In this document: positions 51,805 to 60,343 of the stretch, piece after piece
How positions within the stretch are numbered: the first letter of the stretch is position 1
Layout: each line of letters starts with the position of its first letter
NCBI GenBank assembly: GCA_016286205.1
Contig: JAEESF010000001.1
Location: 1 to 64,000 of the forward strand
From: Colicola sp016286205
GTDB lineage: Bacteria; Bacteroidota; Bacteroidia; Bacteroidales; Paludibacteraceae
Length of the DNA stretch: 64,000 bases
Direction of reading: 5' to 3'
Notes under the pieces: model-generated
The model's database searches: none
What the model saw: only the letters and a program-made list of their open reading frames with translations
What the model was told of the DNA's origin: nothing
Translations under genes and position numbers: made by a program

Positions 51805-53382
51805 CTAGTTCTCAAATTTAACTTTTCGGAACACATCGTCGGCATCTACAGGTCGGATGTACGAAGCCCAAAAGAACTGCGGCAATCGATCTGCTCCTTC
51901 CGGCACTTGATCCATCGGATACAGTACGCCCGTCGTCTCCTTGGTAAACCGAATTCGTTCTACCTGCTGATTCTCCACATAGACTCGGATATAACTACTT
52001 TCCGTCGTATTGACACCGACCACATCTCCATCATCCTCTTTCGGATAATAGATAGTCAGCGCATTTCCGCTCACATCCACCAGATTCACTTCCCCGTCTT
52101 TCATATACGCTGTCAGTTCCTTACCACTCATCTGGTTGAATAGGTCTAACGTATCAGCCATCACACATAGCGCATTTCCTGTGCCCACGGCATGGTCAAC
52201 CGCCTCATTCACAATATACACAACGATGCTATCGGCCGAAATCTGCTGACTGTCACTCCAACAAATTGGATGCGTGTAAAGATGAATCGTCGAATCATTG
52301 CCCAGATAAACCATCGAATCGCAAACCATTTGCATATCATCGCGGAAAACACGTACGCCATGATACGCACGGACTCGCCGATAAGTACTATCCATCATCG
52401 CGCTGTCCGTATAGTGCAATTCCTCGGTAAACAGTGTGTCGGCGTGAATATAAGCTTTGTGTTCCGGATCCGACCAATCCACCATCAGCGCGCTGTCGGT
52501 CGCATAACCGCGACTGTCATCTTCCCACATCTCTCCATAATGGCCGTAGAGCGTTGCCTGCTGAACGGTATCGCTCATCTCCATATTGCCCTGTACCTGA
52601 CCAAAACCGACAAACTTATCATAGAATATGGTATCGCCCGTCATTCGCTTGCCGTCCGTATGTTCCACCACCGAGCGATCGAGCAACATAGAGCGCTCAT
52701 TATCAGTATTGTACCATCCGCGAGAAGTGTAGATATTGGTTTCTTGCTCATACACTATCGTCGTCGGACTGACTATATCGGCCACTTTCGTCTCTGTGTT
52801 GTAAATCAGCGTATCGCTAACCAGTGTGAACTTCGGGTTGTTGAGGTGCACATCCTGGCTAAAAGTGGCCTGCTTCGTGTTCGGCGCATACTGTCCGCGC
52901 ACCGAAGTCAGCGTGTTGAGCGAGTCCTTGATCGTTCCGCCTGTGAAATAGTAGGCCAGGTTCTCGTTTCGGTCGTAGTTAAGGCTATCGGTCGTCAGAA
53001 TGGTTGGATTGGCTTTCCGTCCACGCGGACCTTTCTCCTTGCCATGCACCAGTTTCACATTCTCACGCAACCGAGCTATTTTCGTGTTTCCATCGTAAAA
53101 AAGCTTGTCGCCATACCCTTTTAGGGTATCGCCCTGCTCAAACCGCACATGGCCAAACGCATCCAGCGAGTTGGTCTGCTCGTAGAAATACGCCGAATCG
53201 CAGTACATCAGCGCCTCCTCATGACGAAAAATGACATCGCCTTTCAGGATCTGCGCGTCAGCAATTCGCTCCTGGTCGAAACTGAGCGTCTTGGAGTGCT
53301 CCAGGTACACCATTTTCTGCCCGAAAGTCAGCGGACTAAGGGCAAGAAGCAAAAGGGGCAATATGTGTTTTAGTGTATCCAA
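51805..53382 (-). CDS. OstA/LptA-like LPS transport protein
   Basis: 525 residues with a signal peptide (MDTLKHILPLLLLALSPLTFG). Many short beta-strand repeats follow the OstA pattern: GDVIFRHEEALMYCDSAYFY, FGHVRFEQGDTLKGYGDKLF, LTTDSLNYDRNENLAYYF, VSDTLIYNTETKVADI. Such beta-jellyroll proteins carry LPS across the periplasm. The family is larger in Bacteroidota than in E. coli (185 residues). It overlaps the SurA-like gene by 13 bases. It is joined to folding factors by position, consistent with outer-membrane biogenesis. Confidence 0.85.
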   Translation of the reverse strand: MDTLKHILPLLLLALSPLTFGQKMVYLEHSKTLSFDQERIADAQILKGDVIFRHEEALMYCDSAYFYEQTNSLDAFGHVRFEQGDTLKGYGDKLFYDGNTKIARLRENVKLVHGKEKGPRGRKANPTILTTDSLNYDRNENLAYYFTGGTIKDSLNTLTSVRGQYAPNTKQATFSQDVHLNNPKFTLVSDTLIYNTETKVADIVSPTTIVYEQETNIYTSRGWYNTDNERSMLLDRSVVEHTDGKRMTGDTIFYDKFVGFGQVQGNMEMSDTVQQATLYGHYGEMWEDDSRGYATDSALMVDWSDPEHKAYIHADTLFTEELHYTDSAMMDSTYRRVRAYHGVRVFRDDMQMVCDSMVYLGNDSTIHLYTHPICWSDSQQISADSIVVYIVNEAVDHAVGTGNALCVMADTLDLFNQMSGKELTAYMKDGEVNLVDVSGNALTIYYPKEDDGDVVGVNTTESSYIRVYVENQQVERIRFTKETTGVLYPMDQVPEGADRLPQFFWASYIRPVDADDVFRKVKFEN

Positions 53383-54728
53383 TTCGGGAATTCAAAGTCG
53401 CAGTTTTGCCATTCTGGGTCAATCTGGATATACGTGGTTTTCTGCTTTTTCAGAATCCAGTCGTGTATCAGTTCCTGGCTGAGTTTCTGTTCCAGCATCG
53501 CTTTGATGGTCTGGAAATCGTCGGTCAGGTTGGCGCGATGCACGTCGGTCTTTTTCGTCAGTCGTACTATGGCACACACTTCGCGGTTTTTCTGTTGGTC
53601 CATCATCACAAACGGCTGCGAGATATCACCTTCGTTCATCGAATAAATTTGCTTGGCTATTTCCGGCGCCAAATCCTGATATTCAAATCGGCTGCTACCG
53701 GTCTGTGGATTAATCATCAGACCAGCATTCATCGCCGTATTCTTGTCCTGCGAGTATTTCATCACTGCCTGTTCAAACAGAATATTTCCCGCTTTAATCT
53801 CGTTAGCAATACTGTCCAGTCGCTCTATCGCACGAACCTTGTCATCGGCGCTGATACGCGGACGAAGCAGGATGTGACGACAATTGATGCGCTCGCCTTT
53901 TTTCTCAATCAGCTGAATAATATGGTATCCATATTCCGTCTGCACAATACGCGACACACGCTTCGGATCATTCAGATTGAATGCCACATCCGCAAACTCA
54001 GTCACTAGTTGTCCGCGACCTACAAAACCCAGTTCGCCACCACGTTTCGCGCTCTCCGTATCTTCCGAATACAGTCGCGCCAACATACTAAAATCAGCAT
54101 TCCCGCTCTGCACACGGTCGGTAAATTCACGCAAACGTTGTTTGATTCTCTCCACTTCCTCCACCGGCACAGCAGGCTCGAAACTCAGAATCTGCACTTC
54201 CACTTGCGCGGGCATCATCGGAATCGAATCCATCGGCAACGAATTATAGTAGCGACGTATTTCTGCAGGAGTTGGTTTGATATTCTGCGTCAACTTCGAT
54301 TGCATCTGCTGAATAATCATCTGGTTGCGCACCGTAGTCATCATCTCTTCGCGGATTTCCGTAGTCGTTTTGCGGAAATATTCCTCCATCTTCTCTTTCG
54401 AACCAATCTGATTAATGTAATAGTTGAGTCGCATATCTACTTGGTGACTCACGCTCGATTCATTGGCTTCTATCGAGTCCAATTCTGCCTGGTGGAGAAA
54501 TAGTTTCTGCACAGCCAATTGCTCCGGAATCACACAATACGGATCACCCGGAATCTGTATCCCCTCGTATTGCGCGCGCAGACGCTCTTCCTCTACTTCG
54601 CTTCGCAAAATAGCCTCATCGCCTACTATCCACACCACTTCATCTATCACGCCATTGCTCTGCGCGTTTGCGCTCAGAGCGGCGATCAAGGCCAACACCC
54701 ATATATTTCGTTTCATTTTCATATTCAT
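53370..54728 (-). CDS. SurA-like periplasmic peptidyl-prolyl isomerase
   Basis: 452 residues, signal peptide MKRNIWVLALIAALSANAQ after a few leading residues. An N-terminal SurA-type helical domain (about 22-165; IDEVVWIVGDEAILRSEVEE) is followed by two parvulin domains (about 170-275 with ARLYSEDTESAKRGGELGFV, and about 285-385 with INCRHILLRP and YSQDKNTAMNAGLM). It folds outer-membrane proteins. The gene lies three bases after the PPIase-like lipoprotein gene and overlaps the OstA-like gene. Confidence 0.85.
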   Translation of the reverse strand: MNMKMKRNIWVLALIAALSANAQSNGVIDEVVWIVGDEAILRSEVEEERLRAQYEGIQIPGDPYCVIPEQLAVQKLFLHQAELDSIEANESSVSHQVDMRLNYYINQIGSKEKMEEYFRKTTTEIREEMMTTVRNQMIIQQMQSKLTQNIKPTPAEIRRYYNSLPMDSIPMMPAQVEVQILSFEPAVPVEEVERIKQRLREFTDRVQSGNADFSMLARLYSEDTESAKRGGELGFVGRGQLVTEFADVAFNLNDPKRVSRIVQTEYGYHIIQLIEKKGERINCRHILLRPRISADDKVRAIERLDSIANEIKAGNILFEQAVMKYSQDKNTAMNAGLMINPQTGSSRFEYQDLAPEIAKQIYSMNEGDISQPFVMMDQQKNREVCAIVRLTKKTDVHRANLTDDFQTIKAMLEQKLSQELIHDWILKKQKTTYIQIDPEWQNCDFEFPNWIH

Positions 54729-54731
54729 CTA

Positions 54732-55598
54732 CTAAAAGAATATCACTTTTTTCTCTCTAATCGCGTCCTGATAGATTTTCTCACGTTCGCGTTGCAGAAA
54801 CTCCACTTGACGACGACTCAAAATGATTTTTTCTATTTCCGGCTGAGCGTAACCTATCGGCATTGCCTCGCCACGCATATATTTCTTGGTTACTTGCAGC
54901 AGATACGTTTTCGTCGAGTCGCTATACTCAATCTGTTTCTGCTGACGAAGCATATTTTCCAGTTCATTTCTTTCTAGCGGAATATAGGTCAGCAACTCAG
55001 ATGTGGTTTCCCAACGATCCACAAATAGTTCATAACCGCTAGCATATTGATAGGCATATTTCTCGATCTCATCCATCTCTTTCGGACTGATATCGCCGCT
55101 TTTTCCTACTGCCTCCAGTCGCTGACGAATTTTCTGTATATCCGGTGTCCCGTTTGGAACTACTATCAGCATTCCCTGAACAATACTTTCCTTCAGTTTG
55201 AATCTGTCGGGTTGCGCATCGTAAATCTGCTGGATAGCGCTATCTGCAATGGCTTTCGGCATATTTTTGTCCACCAGATGTTGTTCATACGCATGCACGT
55301 AGAGCGAACGACGGTAATCTTCCACTAGTGCCTCTATCTCTTTGTTGGTTCGCTTCGTCGCATTGTCGTACATCAATATGTCTTTTGCCCACTGGCTGAT
55401 ATATTGTTGCACTACCCGAATACTATCTTCTCCGGTCAATCCCAACGCCAACGAATCCAGAGTCGACTGGTACAGATATTGCCCGCACACCTCTACAGCC
55501 GCGCCCGCTTGCTGCTTGCGCTCGAACACATGACAACCACTCAACAAAAAGCCTGCCAAAACGCAAACTATGACACTAATTTTTCTCTTTTGCTTCAT
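54732..55598 (-). CDS. PPIase-like lipoprotein of the SurA operon
   Basis: 288 residues from MKQKRKISVIVCVLAGFLLSGC (lipobox LSGC, Cys22). A long helical SurA-N-like body (YISQWAKDILMYDNATKRTN, LVDKNMPKAIADSAIQQIYD) ends in a basic C-terminus. No parvulin active-site residues are clear, so it may be a chaperone-only relative. It begins the minus-strand envelope series, with a promoter at 55656. Confidence 0.65.
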   Translation of the reverse strand: MKQKRKISVIVCVLAGFLLSGCHVFERKQQAGAAVEVCGQYLYQSTLDSLALGLTGEDSIRVVQQYISQWAKDILMYDNATKRTNKEIEALVEDYRRSLYVHAYEQHLVDKNMPKAIADSAIQQIYDAQPDRFKLKESIVQGMLIVVPNGTPDIQKIRQRLEAVGKSGDISPKEMDEIEKYAYQYASGYELFVDRWETTSELLTYIPLERNELENMLRQQKQIEYSDSTKTYLLQVTKKYMRGEAMPIGYAQPEIEKIILSRRQVEFLQREREKIYQDAIREKKVIFF

Positions 55599-55655
55599 AA
55601 TAATCCGTTCCGAAATTGTCATACGCGCACAATACGCGAAATTTAATTTCGGGTG

Positions 55656-55687
55656 CAAAGATACTACAAAAATTGCAATTATGCAAA
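55656..55687 (-). promoter_or_regulatory. Promoter of the envelope-biogenesis series
   Basis: On the minus strand TTTG (55684-55687), CATAATTG, spacing 20, TATCTTTG (55656-55663), 57 bases before the lipoprotein start. Confidence 0.85.
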
Positions 55688-55718
55688 TTTTTGTGACATT
55701 TTGTGTGTTTTTGGCTAA

Positions 55719-56747
55719 TTACCGAATCGTGTAAAGTCGATGACCATCGACTGTTTCCCATGAATCCGGCAGAGCAATTTTCGGTGCCGAGACCCCCTCG
55801 CCAATGCTCAATTCCGGAGCCACTTCCACGTGTATTTCGTCCCAAATACCGGACTCGAGAATATGCGTCAAAAGCGTTGGACCACCTTCCACCAAGATAG
55901 AATGAATATTGCGTTGAGCCAGGTCGCTCAATATGAATGGCCAGTCTGTTTTTTCGCGATAAATAATCGTCGGCGCGTCGTCGCTCAGAATCCGTGCATC
56001 GGGCGGAATAACGCCGTGCCTATCCACGGTCACTCTAATCGGATTTCTGCCCTCCCAATGCGTATTCAGCAGACGCGGGTTATCCAGCAAAACCGTACGC
56101 GTGCCAACCATAATCGCCATATTTTCCGCACGCATCTTATGCACCAGTTTTTTCGTCTCAGGCGTGGAAATAGCTAACGCGCCATTCAAGTGCTCTCCAC
56201 TGACCGCTCGCCTCTCGCCTTTAACCTCTCGTCTTTTATCAACGTATCCATCCGCCGTCTGCGCCCATTTCAGCACCACATACGGACGTTTTTTCTCGTG
56301 CAGACACAGAAAACGCTTGTTCAGTTCGCGACACTCGGCCTCCAAAACACCGACAATCACCTCTATTCCCGCTTCGCGCAACATCTGCACACCTTTTCCT
56401 GCCACCAACGGATTCGGATCAAGCATGCCAACTACTACGCGACCGACACCTTTTTCTATAATCAATTTCGCACAAGGAGGCGTTTTTCCGTAGTGCGAAC
56501 ATGGCTCCAGGCTCACAAACAGTGTGCAATCCTTCAGGCTCTCGCCTCTCGCCTCTAGCCCTTCAGCCTTTTTAAAGCAATTCACTTCCGCATGACCTTC
56601 GCCGTATTTCTCGTGCCATCCTTCGGCCAAAATCTGCTCGTCACTATTACGAACCAACACCGCGCCAACCATCGGATTCGGTGCCACGAAATACTCCCCA
56701 CGACGAGCTATTTCGATACAACGGGCAATATATTTCTCGTAATTCAT
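55719..56747 (-). CDS. ribD: Riboflavin deaminase/reductase RibD with filler insertions
   Basis: 342 residues from MNYEKYIARCIEIARRGEYF; the seven-residue upstream extension is excluded. The deaminase domain has the zinc motif HAE (GEGHAEVNCF) and PCSHYGKTPPC. The reductase domain has STPETKKLVHKMRAENMAIM, TVLLDNPRLL and ILVEGGPTLL. It catalyses two steps of riboflavin synthesis. Two in-frame stretches look inserted: GLEARGESL (minus-strand words GAGGCGAGAGGCGAG) before KDCTLFVSLEPC, and REVKGERRAVSGE near residues 185-197. The main promoter appears to lie inside prmC (56922-56953, minus). Confidence 0.9.
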   Translation of the reverse strand: MNYEKYIARCIEIARRGEYFVAPNPMVGAVLVRNSDEQILAEGWHEKYGEGHAEVNCFKKAEGLEARGESLKDCTLFVSLEPCSHYGKTPPCAKLIIEKGVGRVVVGMLDPNPLVAGKGVQMLREAGIEVIVGVLEAECRELNKRFLCLHEKKRPYVVLKWAQTADGYVDKRREVKGERRAVSGEHLNGALAISTPETKKLVHKMRAENMAIMVGTRTVLLDNPRLLNTHWEGRNPIRVTVDRHGVIPPDARILSDDAPTIIYREKTDWPFILSDLAQRNIHSILVEGGPTLLTHILESGIWDEIHVEVAPELSIGEGVSAPKIALPDSWETVDGHRLYTIR

Positions 56748-56754
56748 GCGACTA

Positions 56755-56786
56755 TTTGCGTATGTCAAAAAAAAGCAGTAATTTTG
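56755..56786 (+). promoter_or_regulatory. prmC promoter, leaderless start
   Basis: TTTG at 56755-56758 followed by CGTATGTC, spacing 20, TAATTTTG at 56779-56786. The GTG of prmC begins four bases after the G, so the transcript should start at the codon. Confidence 0.8.
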
Positions 56787-56790
56787 TGCC

Positions 56791-57618
56791 GTGATTTCAA
56801 TCGTGCGACATATTACCGACCAACTTCGCGACTTTTATCCGGAGGATGAAGCCCGCTCTTTGGCGTGGTGGATTCTCGAGGAAGTCTCGGGATTGTCTCG
56901 CTCACAATTGCTAACCGACTGCAAAAGTACTACAAAATTTCGAAATACGCAAATTTTTGAGCCTATTATTGCACGATTGCAGCAATTTGAGCCCATTCAG
57001 TATATTTTCGGCCATACGCTTTGGAATGGTTTGGATCTCCGGCTGACATCGGCCACGCTCATTCCTCGACCCGAGACGGCCGAAATGGTCGAAAAACTCT
57101 CCACTTTCGACTTTCGGATTTCTAATCCCAAAGTGCTCGATATCGGTACGGGCAGCGGATGTATCGCTTTAGCGATAAAACGTGCGCATCCCGACTGGCA
57201 GGTCACCGGAATCGACATCTCTGGCGAGGCTGTTCAGGTAGCTCAGGAAAATGCCCGTCGAAACGGTTTGCAAGTCGATTTTCTGCAGATGGATATTTTC
57301 TCTCCGCAAGCGGAAAAACTCCAATTCGACATCGTCGTTTCCAATCCGCCTTACATCCGCGAAAGTGAGCGAAAAACCATGACCGCCAACGTGCTGAATT
57401 TCGAACCCGAAACGGCCCTTTTTGTGCCGGACAACGACCCGCTGATTTTCTATCGCCGCATAGCCGATTTGCGCATAGCGCAATATCTCTGGTTTGAGAT
57501 CAACGAGGCGCTCGGAAAAGAGACCACGGAAATGCTGCGCGAAAGAAACTATACGGACATACAAATTTACAACGATACTTATGGCAAACAACGATTTGTC
57601 TCTGCGCGAATGGATTGA
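56791..57618 (+). CDS. prmC: Release-factor glutamine methyltransferase PrmC
   Basis: 275 residues from GTG 56791; GTG 56803 is a possible alternative. It methylates the GGQ glutamine of release factors. Motifs: VLDIGTGSGCIALAIKRAHP (motif I), FDIVVSNPPYIRESE (NPPY) and the N-terminal helical domain RSLAWWILEEVSGLS. Two stretches look like insertions: CKSTTKFRNTQIFEP (about residues 45-59), coded by a minus-strand promoter, and STFDFRISNP (about 108-117), made of ACTTTCGACTTTCGG words. It overlaps recX by 38 bases. Confidence 0.92.
   Translation: MISIVRHITDQLRDFYPEDEARSLAWWILEEVSGLSRSQLLTDCKSTTKFRNTQIFEPIIARLQQFEPIQYIFGHTLWNGLDLRLTSATLIPRPETAEMVEKLSTFDFRISNPKVLDIGTGSGCIALAIKRAHPDWQVTGIDISGEAVQVAQENARRNGLQVDFLQMDIFSPQAEKLQFDIVVSNPPYIRESERKTMTANVLNFEPETALFVPDNDPLIFYRRIADLRIAQYLWFEINEALGKETTEMLRERNYTDIQIYNDTYGKQRFVSARMD
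56922..56953 (-). promoter_or_regulatory. Antisense promoter inside prmC, probably for ribD
   Basis: On the minus strand TTTG (56950-56953), CGTATTTC, spacing 20, TACTTTTG (56922-56929). It reads toward ribD, whose start is 175 bases downstream. It resembles the tRNA-fMet promoter at 34624 in box sequences and spacer. Confidence 0.75.
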
Positions 57619-58015
57619 CAAGGCCGAGGCCTATTGCGCCCGATGCGAACATTGTGCGGCCGATGTCCGACGCAAGCTTTACGAATGGGGCGCTCCGGAG
57701 AATTTCTCCGACCCAATCATGGCTGCTCTCTATGAGAACAATTTTCTCAACGACGAGCGGTTTTGTAGCGCTTATGTCCACGACAAAGTGGCCTATCAGT
57801 CATGGGGACGAATCAAAATCCAGACCAATCTGCGAGCACTGCAATTACCGGAAAAACTCATCCAAAAATCGCTCCTGGAGATTGACTCGAAGCAATACAT
57901 GGCCAATCTCAAACGACTGATTCTGCAACGACGCGCCGATTCCAAAGACAAACGCCTACGCTTCCTCCTCCAACGCGGCTTCACCTTCGACGAGATTAAA
58001 AAAGCCACAAAATAA
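57581..58015 (+). CDS. recX: RecX-family regulator of RecA
   Basis: 144 residues starting MANNDLSLREWIDKAEAYCA. RecX-type helical repeats: HCAADVRRKLYEWGAPENFS, LYENNFLNDERFCSAYVHDK and KLIQKSLLEI, ending FTFDEIKKATK. RecX limits RecA filament growth. The start is ATG 57581 inside the end of prmC, an overlap of 38 bases, which couples the two genes. Promoter shared with prmC. Confidence 0.85.
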   Translation: MANNDLSLREWIDKAEAYCARCEHCAADVRRKLYEWGAPENFSDPIMAALYENNFLNDERFCSAYVHDKVAYQSWGRIKIQTNLRALQLPEKLIQKSLLEIDSKQYMANLKRLILQRRADSKDKRLRFLLQRGFTFDEIKKATK

Positions 58016-58031
58016 CCTATCTTCTCTGTAT

Positions 58032-58048
58032 TATATACTATGTATATA
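58032..58048. repeat. Inverted repeat TATATAC-tat-GTATATA, fourth copy
   Basis: The same 17 bases stand at the start of each 219-base repeat unit at 33.9-34.4 kb. Here it stands alone after recX. Confidence 0.85.
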
Positions 58049-58075
58049 ATACTAACAAAAAAGAAAGCCGAATTT

Positions 58076-58119
58076 AGTGCGTTATAAGTGCGTTATAAGT
58101 GCGATATAAGTGCGATATT
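58076..58119. repeat. 11-base tandem repeat (AGTGCGTTATA)
   Basis: Four 11-base units: AGTGCGTTATA twice, then AGTGCGATATA and AGTGCGATATT, followed by a CGAGACAAT word. Confidence 0.9.
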
Positions 58120-58196
58120 ATCGAGACAATCTGCTGCCAATCACCTACGTACAAACTACTAAAATCAACTAAAAATCACGAAAATTGGCATACGCT

Positions 58197-58228
58197 CTTG
58201 CGTATGTCATTTTTTTTTACTACTTTTG
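58197..58228 (+). promoter_or_regulatory. rfbC promoter (CTTG variant)
   Basis: CTTG (58197-58200) then CGTATGTCATTTTTTT, spacing 20, TACTTTTG (58221-58228), 23 bases before the ATG. Its core equals that of gyrB. Confidence 0.8.
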
Positions 58229-58251
58229 CACCCGCATTTTGAATTTGAAGT

Positions 58252-58803
58252 ATGAATATTATAAAAACTCCCATCGAAGGACTCCTCATCATCGAGCCAA
58301 AAGTGTTCTGTGACGCACGCGGCTATTTCATCGAGACATACAACGAACAGCGCTACCGCGAAGCGGGCATTGACACAGTTTTTGTCCAAGACAATCAGTC
58401 GTGTTCGTCCTATGGCGTAGTGCGCGGTTTGCATTTCCAGAAAGCGCCGTACAGCCAGGCCAAACTAGTTACTTGCACGCTCGGCCGAGTTCTAGACGTG
58501 GCAGTTGATCTGCGACCGGACAGCAAGACTTACGGCCAGTGGTTTGCCGTCGAACTGAGCGAAGACAATCATCGCCAGTTCTTCATCCCACGCGGCTTCG
58601 CGCACGGCTTCTCCGTACTAAGTGAAAGAGCCGTTTTCGCCTACAAATGCGACAACCTCTACCATCCGGAGGCAGAAGGAGGTATTCTGCTGAGCGACAA
58701 GGACTTAGCTATCGATTGGCAGATTCCTGAGGACCAACGAATCATCAGCGAAAAAGACACTAAACATCCGACATTCAATGAATATACTCGTAACAGGTTG
58801 TAA
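58252..58803 (+). CDS. rfbC: dTDP-4-dehydrorhamnose 3,5-epimerase
   Basis: 183 residues, the family size. Motifs: LLIIEPKVFCDARGYFIETY, NQSCSSYGVVRGLHFQKAPY with the catalytic His, VLDVAVDLRPDSKTYGQW and FIPRGFAHGFSVLSE. Third enzyme of dTDP-L-rhamnose synthesis for O-antigen or capsule. It overlaps rfbD by 26 bases, so translation is coupled. rfbA and rfbB are not in this window. Confidence 0.95.
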   Translation: MNIIKTPIEGLLIIEPKVFCDARGYFIETYNEQRYREAGIDTVFVQDNQSCSSYGVVRGLHFQKAPYSQAKLVTCTLGRVLDVAVDLRPDSKTYGQWFAVELSEDNHRQFFIPRGFAHGFSVLSERAVFAYKCDNLYHPEAEGGILLSDKDLAIDWQIPEDQRIISEKDTKHPTFNEYTRNRL

Positions 58804-59623
58804 CGGCCAGTTGGGCAATGAGATGCGCGTTCTCTCGGCGCAGCATCCGCAGCATCGCTATTTCTTTACCGATGTAGCAGAACTGGATATCACCGACCAG
58901 CAAGCGGTGACTGCGTTTGTGGCCGACAATGCGATTGAGCTGATTGTCAATTGCGCCGCCTATACCAATGTGGACCGAGCCGAAGAGGACGAACCTAATG
59001 CGCTGAAAATCAATTCGGATGCTGTTCGTATTCTGGGCAGTCAAGGCGTGCGTGTCATTCATATTTCCACCGACTATGTCTTCTCGGGCGACGAGCATAT
59101 TCCTTGCAAGGAAACTGATCCAGTCGCTCCGCGCACCGCTTACGGACGAACCAAATACGAGGGCGAAAAAGCGCTCTTGGCGGTTTGTCCCGAAGCCGTT
59201 ATTCTGCGCACCGCATGGCTCTATTCCTCGTTTGGAAATAATTTCGTTAAGACGATGATTCGCCTCGGCAAAGAAAAAGAGCAATTAGGTGTGGTCTTCG
59301 ACCAAATTGGCACACCGACTTACGCAGCAGACCTCGCATGGGCTATTTTTGTGGTTATCAACGCGCCTGTTTGGAGACCGGGAATCTACCATTTCACCAA
59401 CGAAGGTGTTTGCTCCTGGTACGATTTCACGATCGCTATTCACAGCCTCACAGCAATCAACAGTTGCCAAGTTCGCCCGATCTTGTCGGCTGATTATCAA
59501 TACAAAACGCCGCGCCCACACTACAGTGTGCTCGATAAATCGAAATTCAAAAAAACGTTCAATGTAGAAATCCCCTACTGGCTAGACGGACTCAAACGAT
59601 GCGTGAAACTCTTAGATTTCTGA
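58778..59623 (+). CDS. rfbD: dTDP-4-dehydrorhamnose reductase
   Basis: 281 residues, an SDR-type enzyme. The NAD(P)-binding motif is MNILVTGCNGQLGNEM. NCAAYTNVDRAEEDE, the catalytic ISTDYVFSG...TAYGRTKYEGEKA (TxxxYxxxK) and LRTAWLYSSFGNNFVKTM follow. Final step to dTDP-L-rhamnose. It overlaps the DUF2461 gene by 25 bases. Confidence 0.95.
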   Translation: MNILVTGCNGQLGNEMRVLSAQHPQHRYFFTDVAELDITDQQAVTAFVADNAIELIVNCAAYTNVDRAEEDEPNALKINSDAVRILGSQGVRVIHISTDYVFSGDEHIPCKETDPVAPRTAYGRTKYEGEKALLAVCPEAVILRTAWLYSSFGNNFVKTMIRLGKEKEQLGVVFDQIGTPTYAADLAWAIFVVINAPVWRPGIYHFTNEGVCSWYDFTIAIHSLTAINSCQVRPILSADYQYKTPRPHYSVLDKSKFKKTFNVEIPYWLDGLKRCVKLLDF

Positions 59624-60303
59624 GCGAATTAGCGGCAAACAACAATCGCGAATGGTTTGCCGACAACAAAAGCCGCTACCAGGCGTGCTATGCACGCTTT
59701 GTGGACTTTTCGGCTGAACTGATTCGCCGGCTAACTGAAATAGACCCAACTTTGGAAGGTGTACAACCGAAAGACTGCATCTGGCGAATCTATCGCGATG
59801 TACGTTTCTCGGGCGACAAACGGCCGTACAAAGAGTGGTTCGGCGTGTTCCCCGCTACCGGAGTTCCGGGCAAACCCAAAACTTGGGGCAAACACTCCAT
59901 GCGCGGCGGCTATTACGTCCATATTCAGCCTGGCCATTGCATGTTTGCCGGTGGAATCTGGAATCCGGGCAAAGAACTCTTAGACGCCTTGCGCAAAGAG
60001 ATTGAGGCCAACTACGAAGAAGTGGAAGCTATCATGGCCACGCCGGGTTGGCAACGCTATTTCGGCGATTTCGATACAGATTGGATGCTCAAGAAAGCGC
60101 CATCCGGATTCGACCCGGATTTCAAACATATAGATTGGCTCAAACGCAAAGCGTTTACTTTCTCCACACCTATCTCAGACGAACAAGTGTGTTCGCCCGA
60201 TTTTATGGATCACGTGGTAGAAATTGCCCAAGCAGGCAAACCGATGAACGATTTCCTCAATTACACCTTCGAGGAATACGGCGAATTCCCTAGTCGTTGC
60301 TAA
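59599..60303 (+). CDS. DUF2461 family protein
   Basis: 234 residues. LRFLSELAANNNREWFADNKSR at the start is the DUF2461 signature, then IWRIYRDVRFSGDKRPYKEW and GGYYVHIQPGHCMFAGGIWN. The family is soluble and cytoplasmic, of unknown role. Co-transcribed with rfbC-rfbD by overlap. Confidence 0.9.
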   Translation: MRETLRFLSELAANNNREWFADNKSRYQACYARFVDFSAELIRRLTEIDPTLEGVQPKDCIWRIYRDVRFSGDKRPYKEWFGVFPATGVPGKPKTWGKHSMRGGYYVHIQPGHCMFAGGIWNPGKELLDALRKEIEANYEEVEAIMATPGWQRYFGDFDTDWMLKKAPSGFDPDFKHIDWLKRKAFTFSTPISDEQVCSPDFMDHVVEIAQAGKPMNDFLNYTFEEYGEFPSRC

Positions 60304-60343
60304 AAAAATCTTAAATATGCAATCTTAAATATTAAAATAGGGT

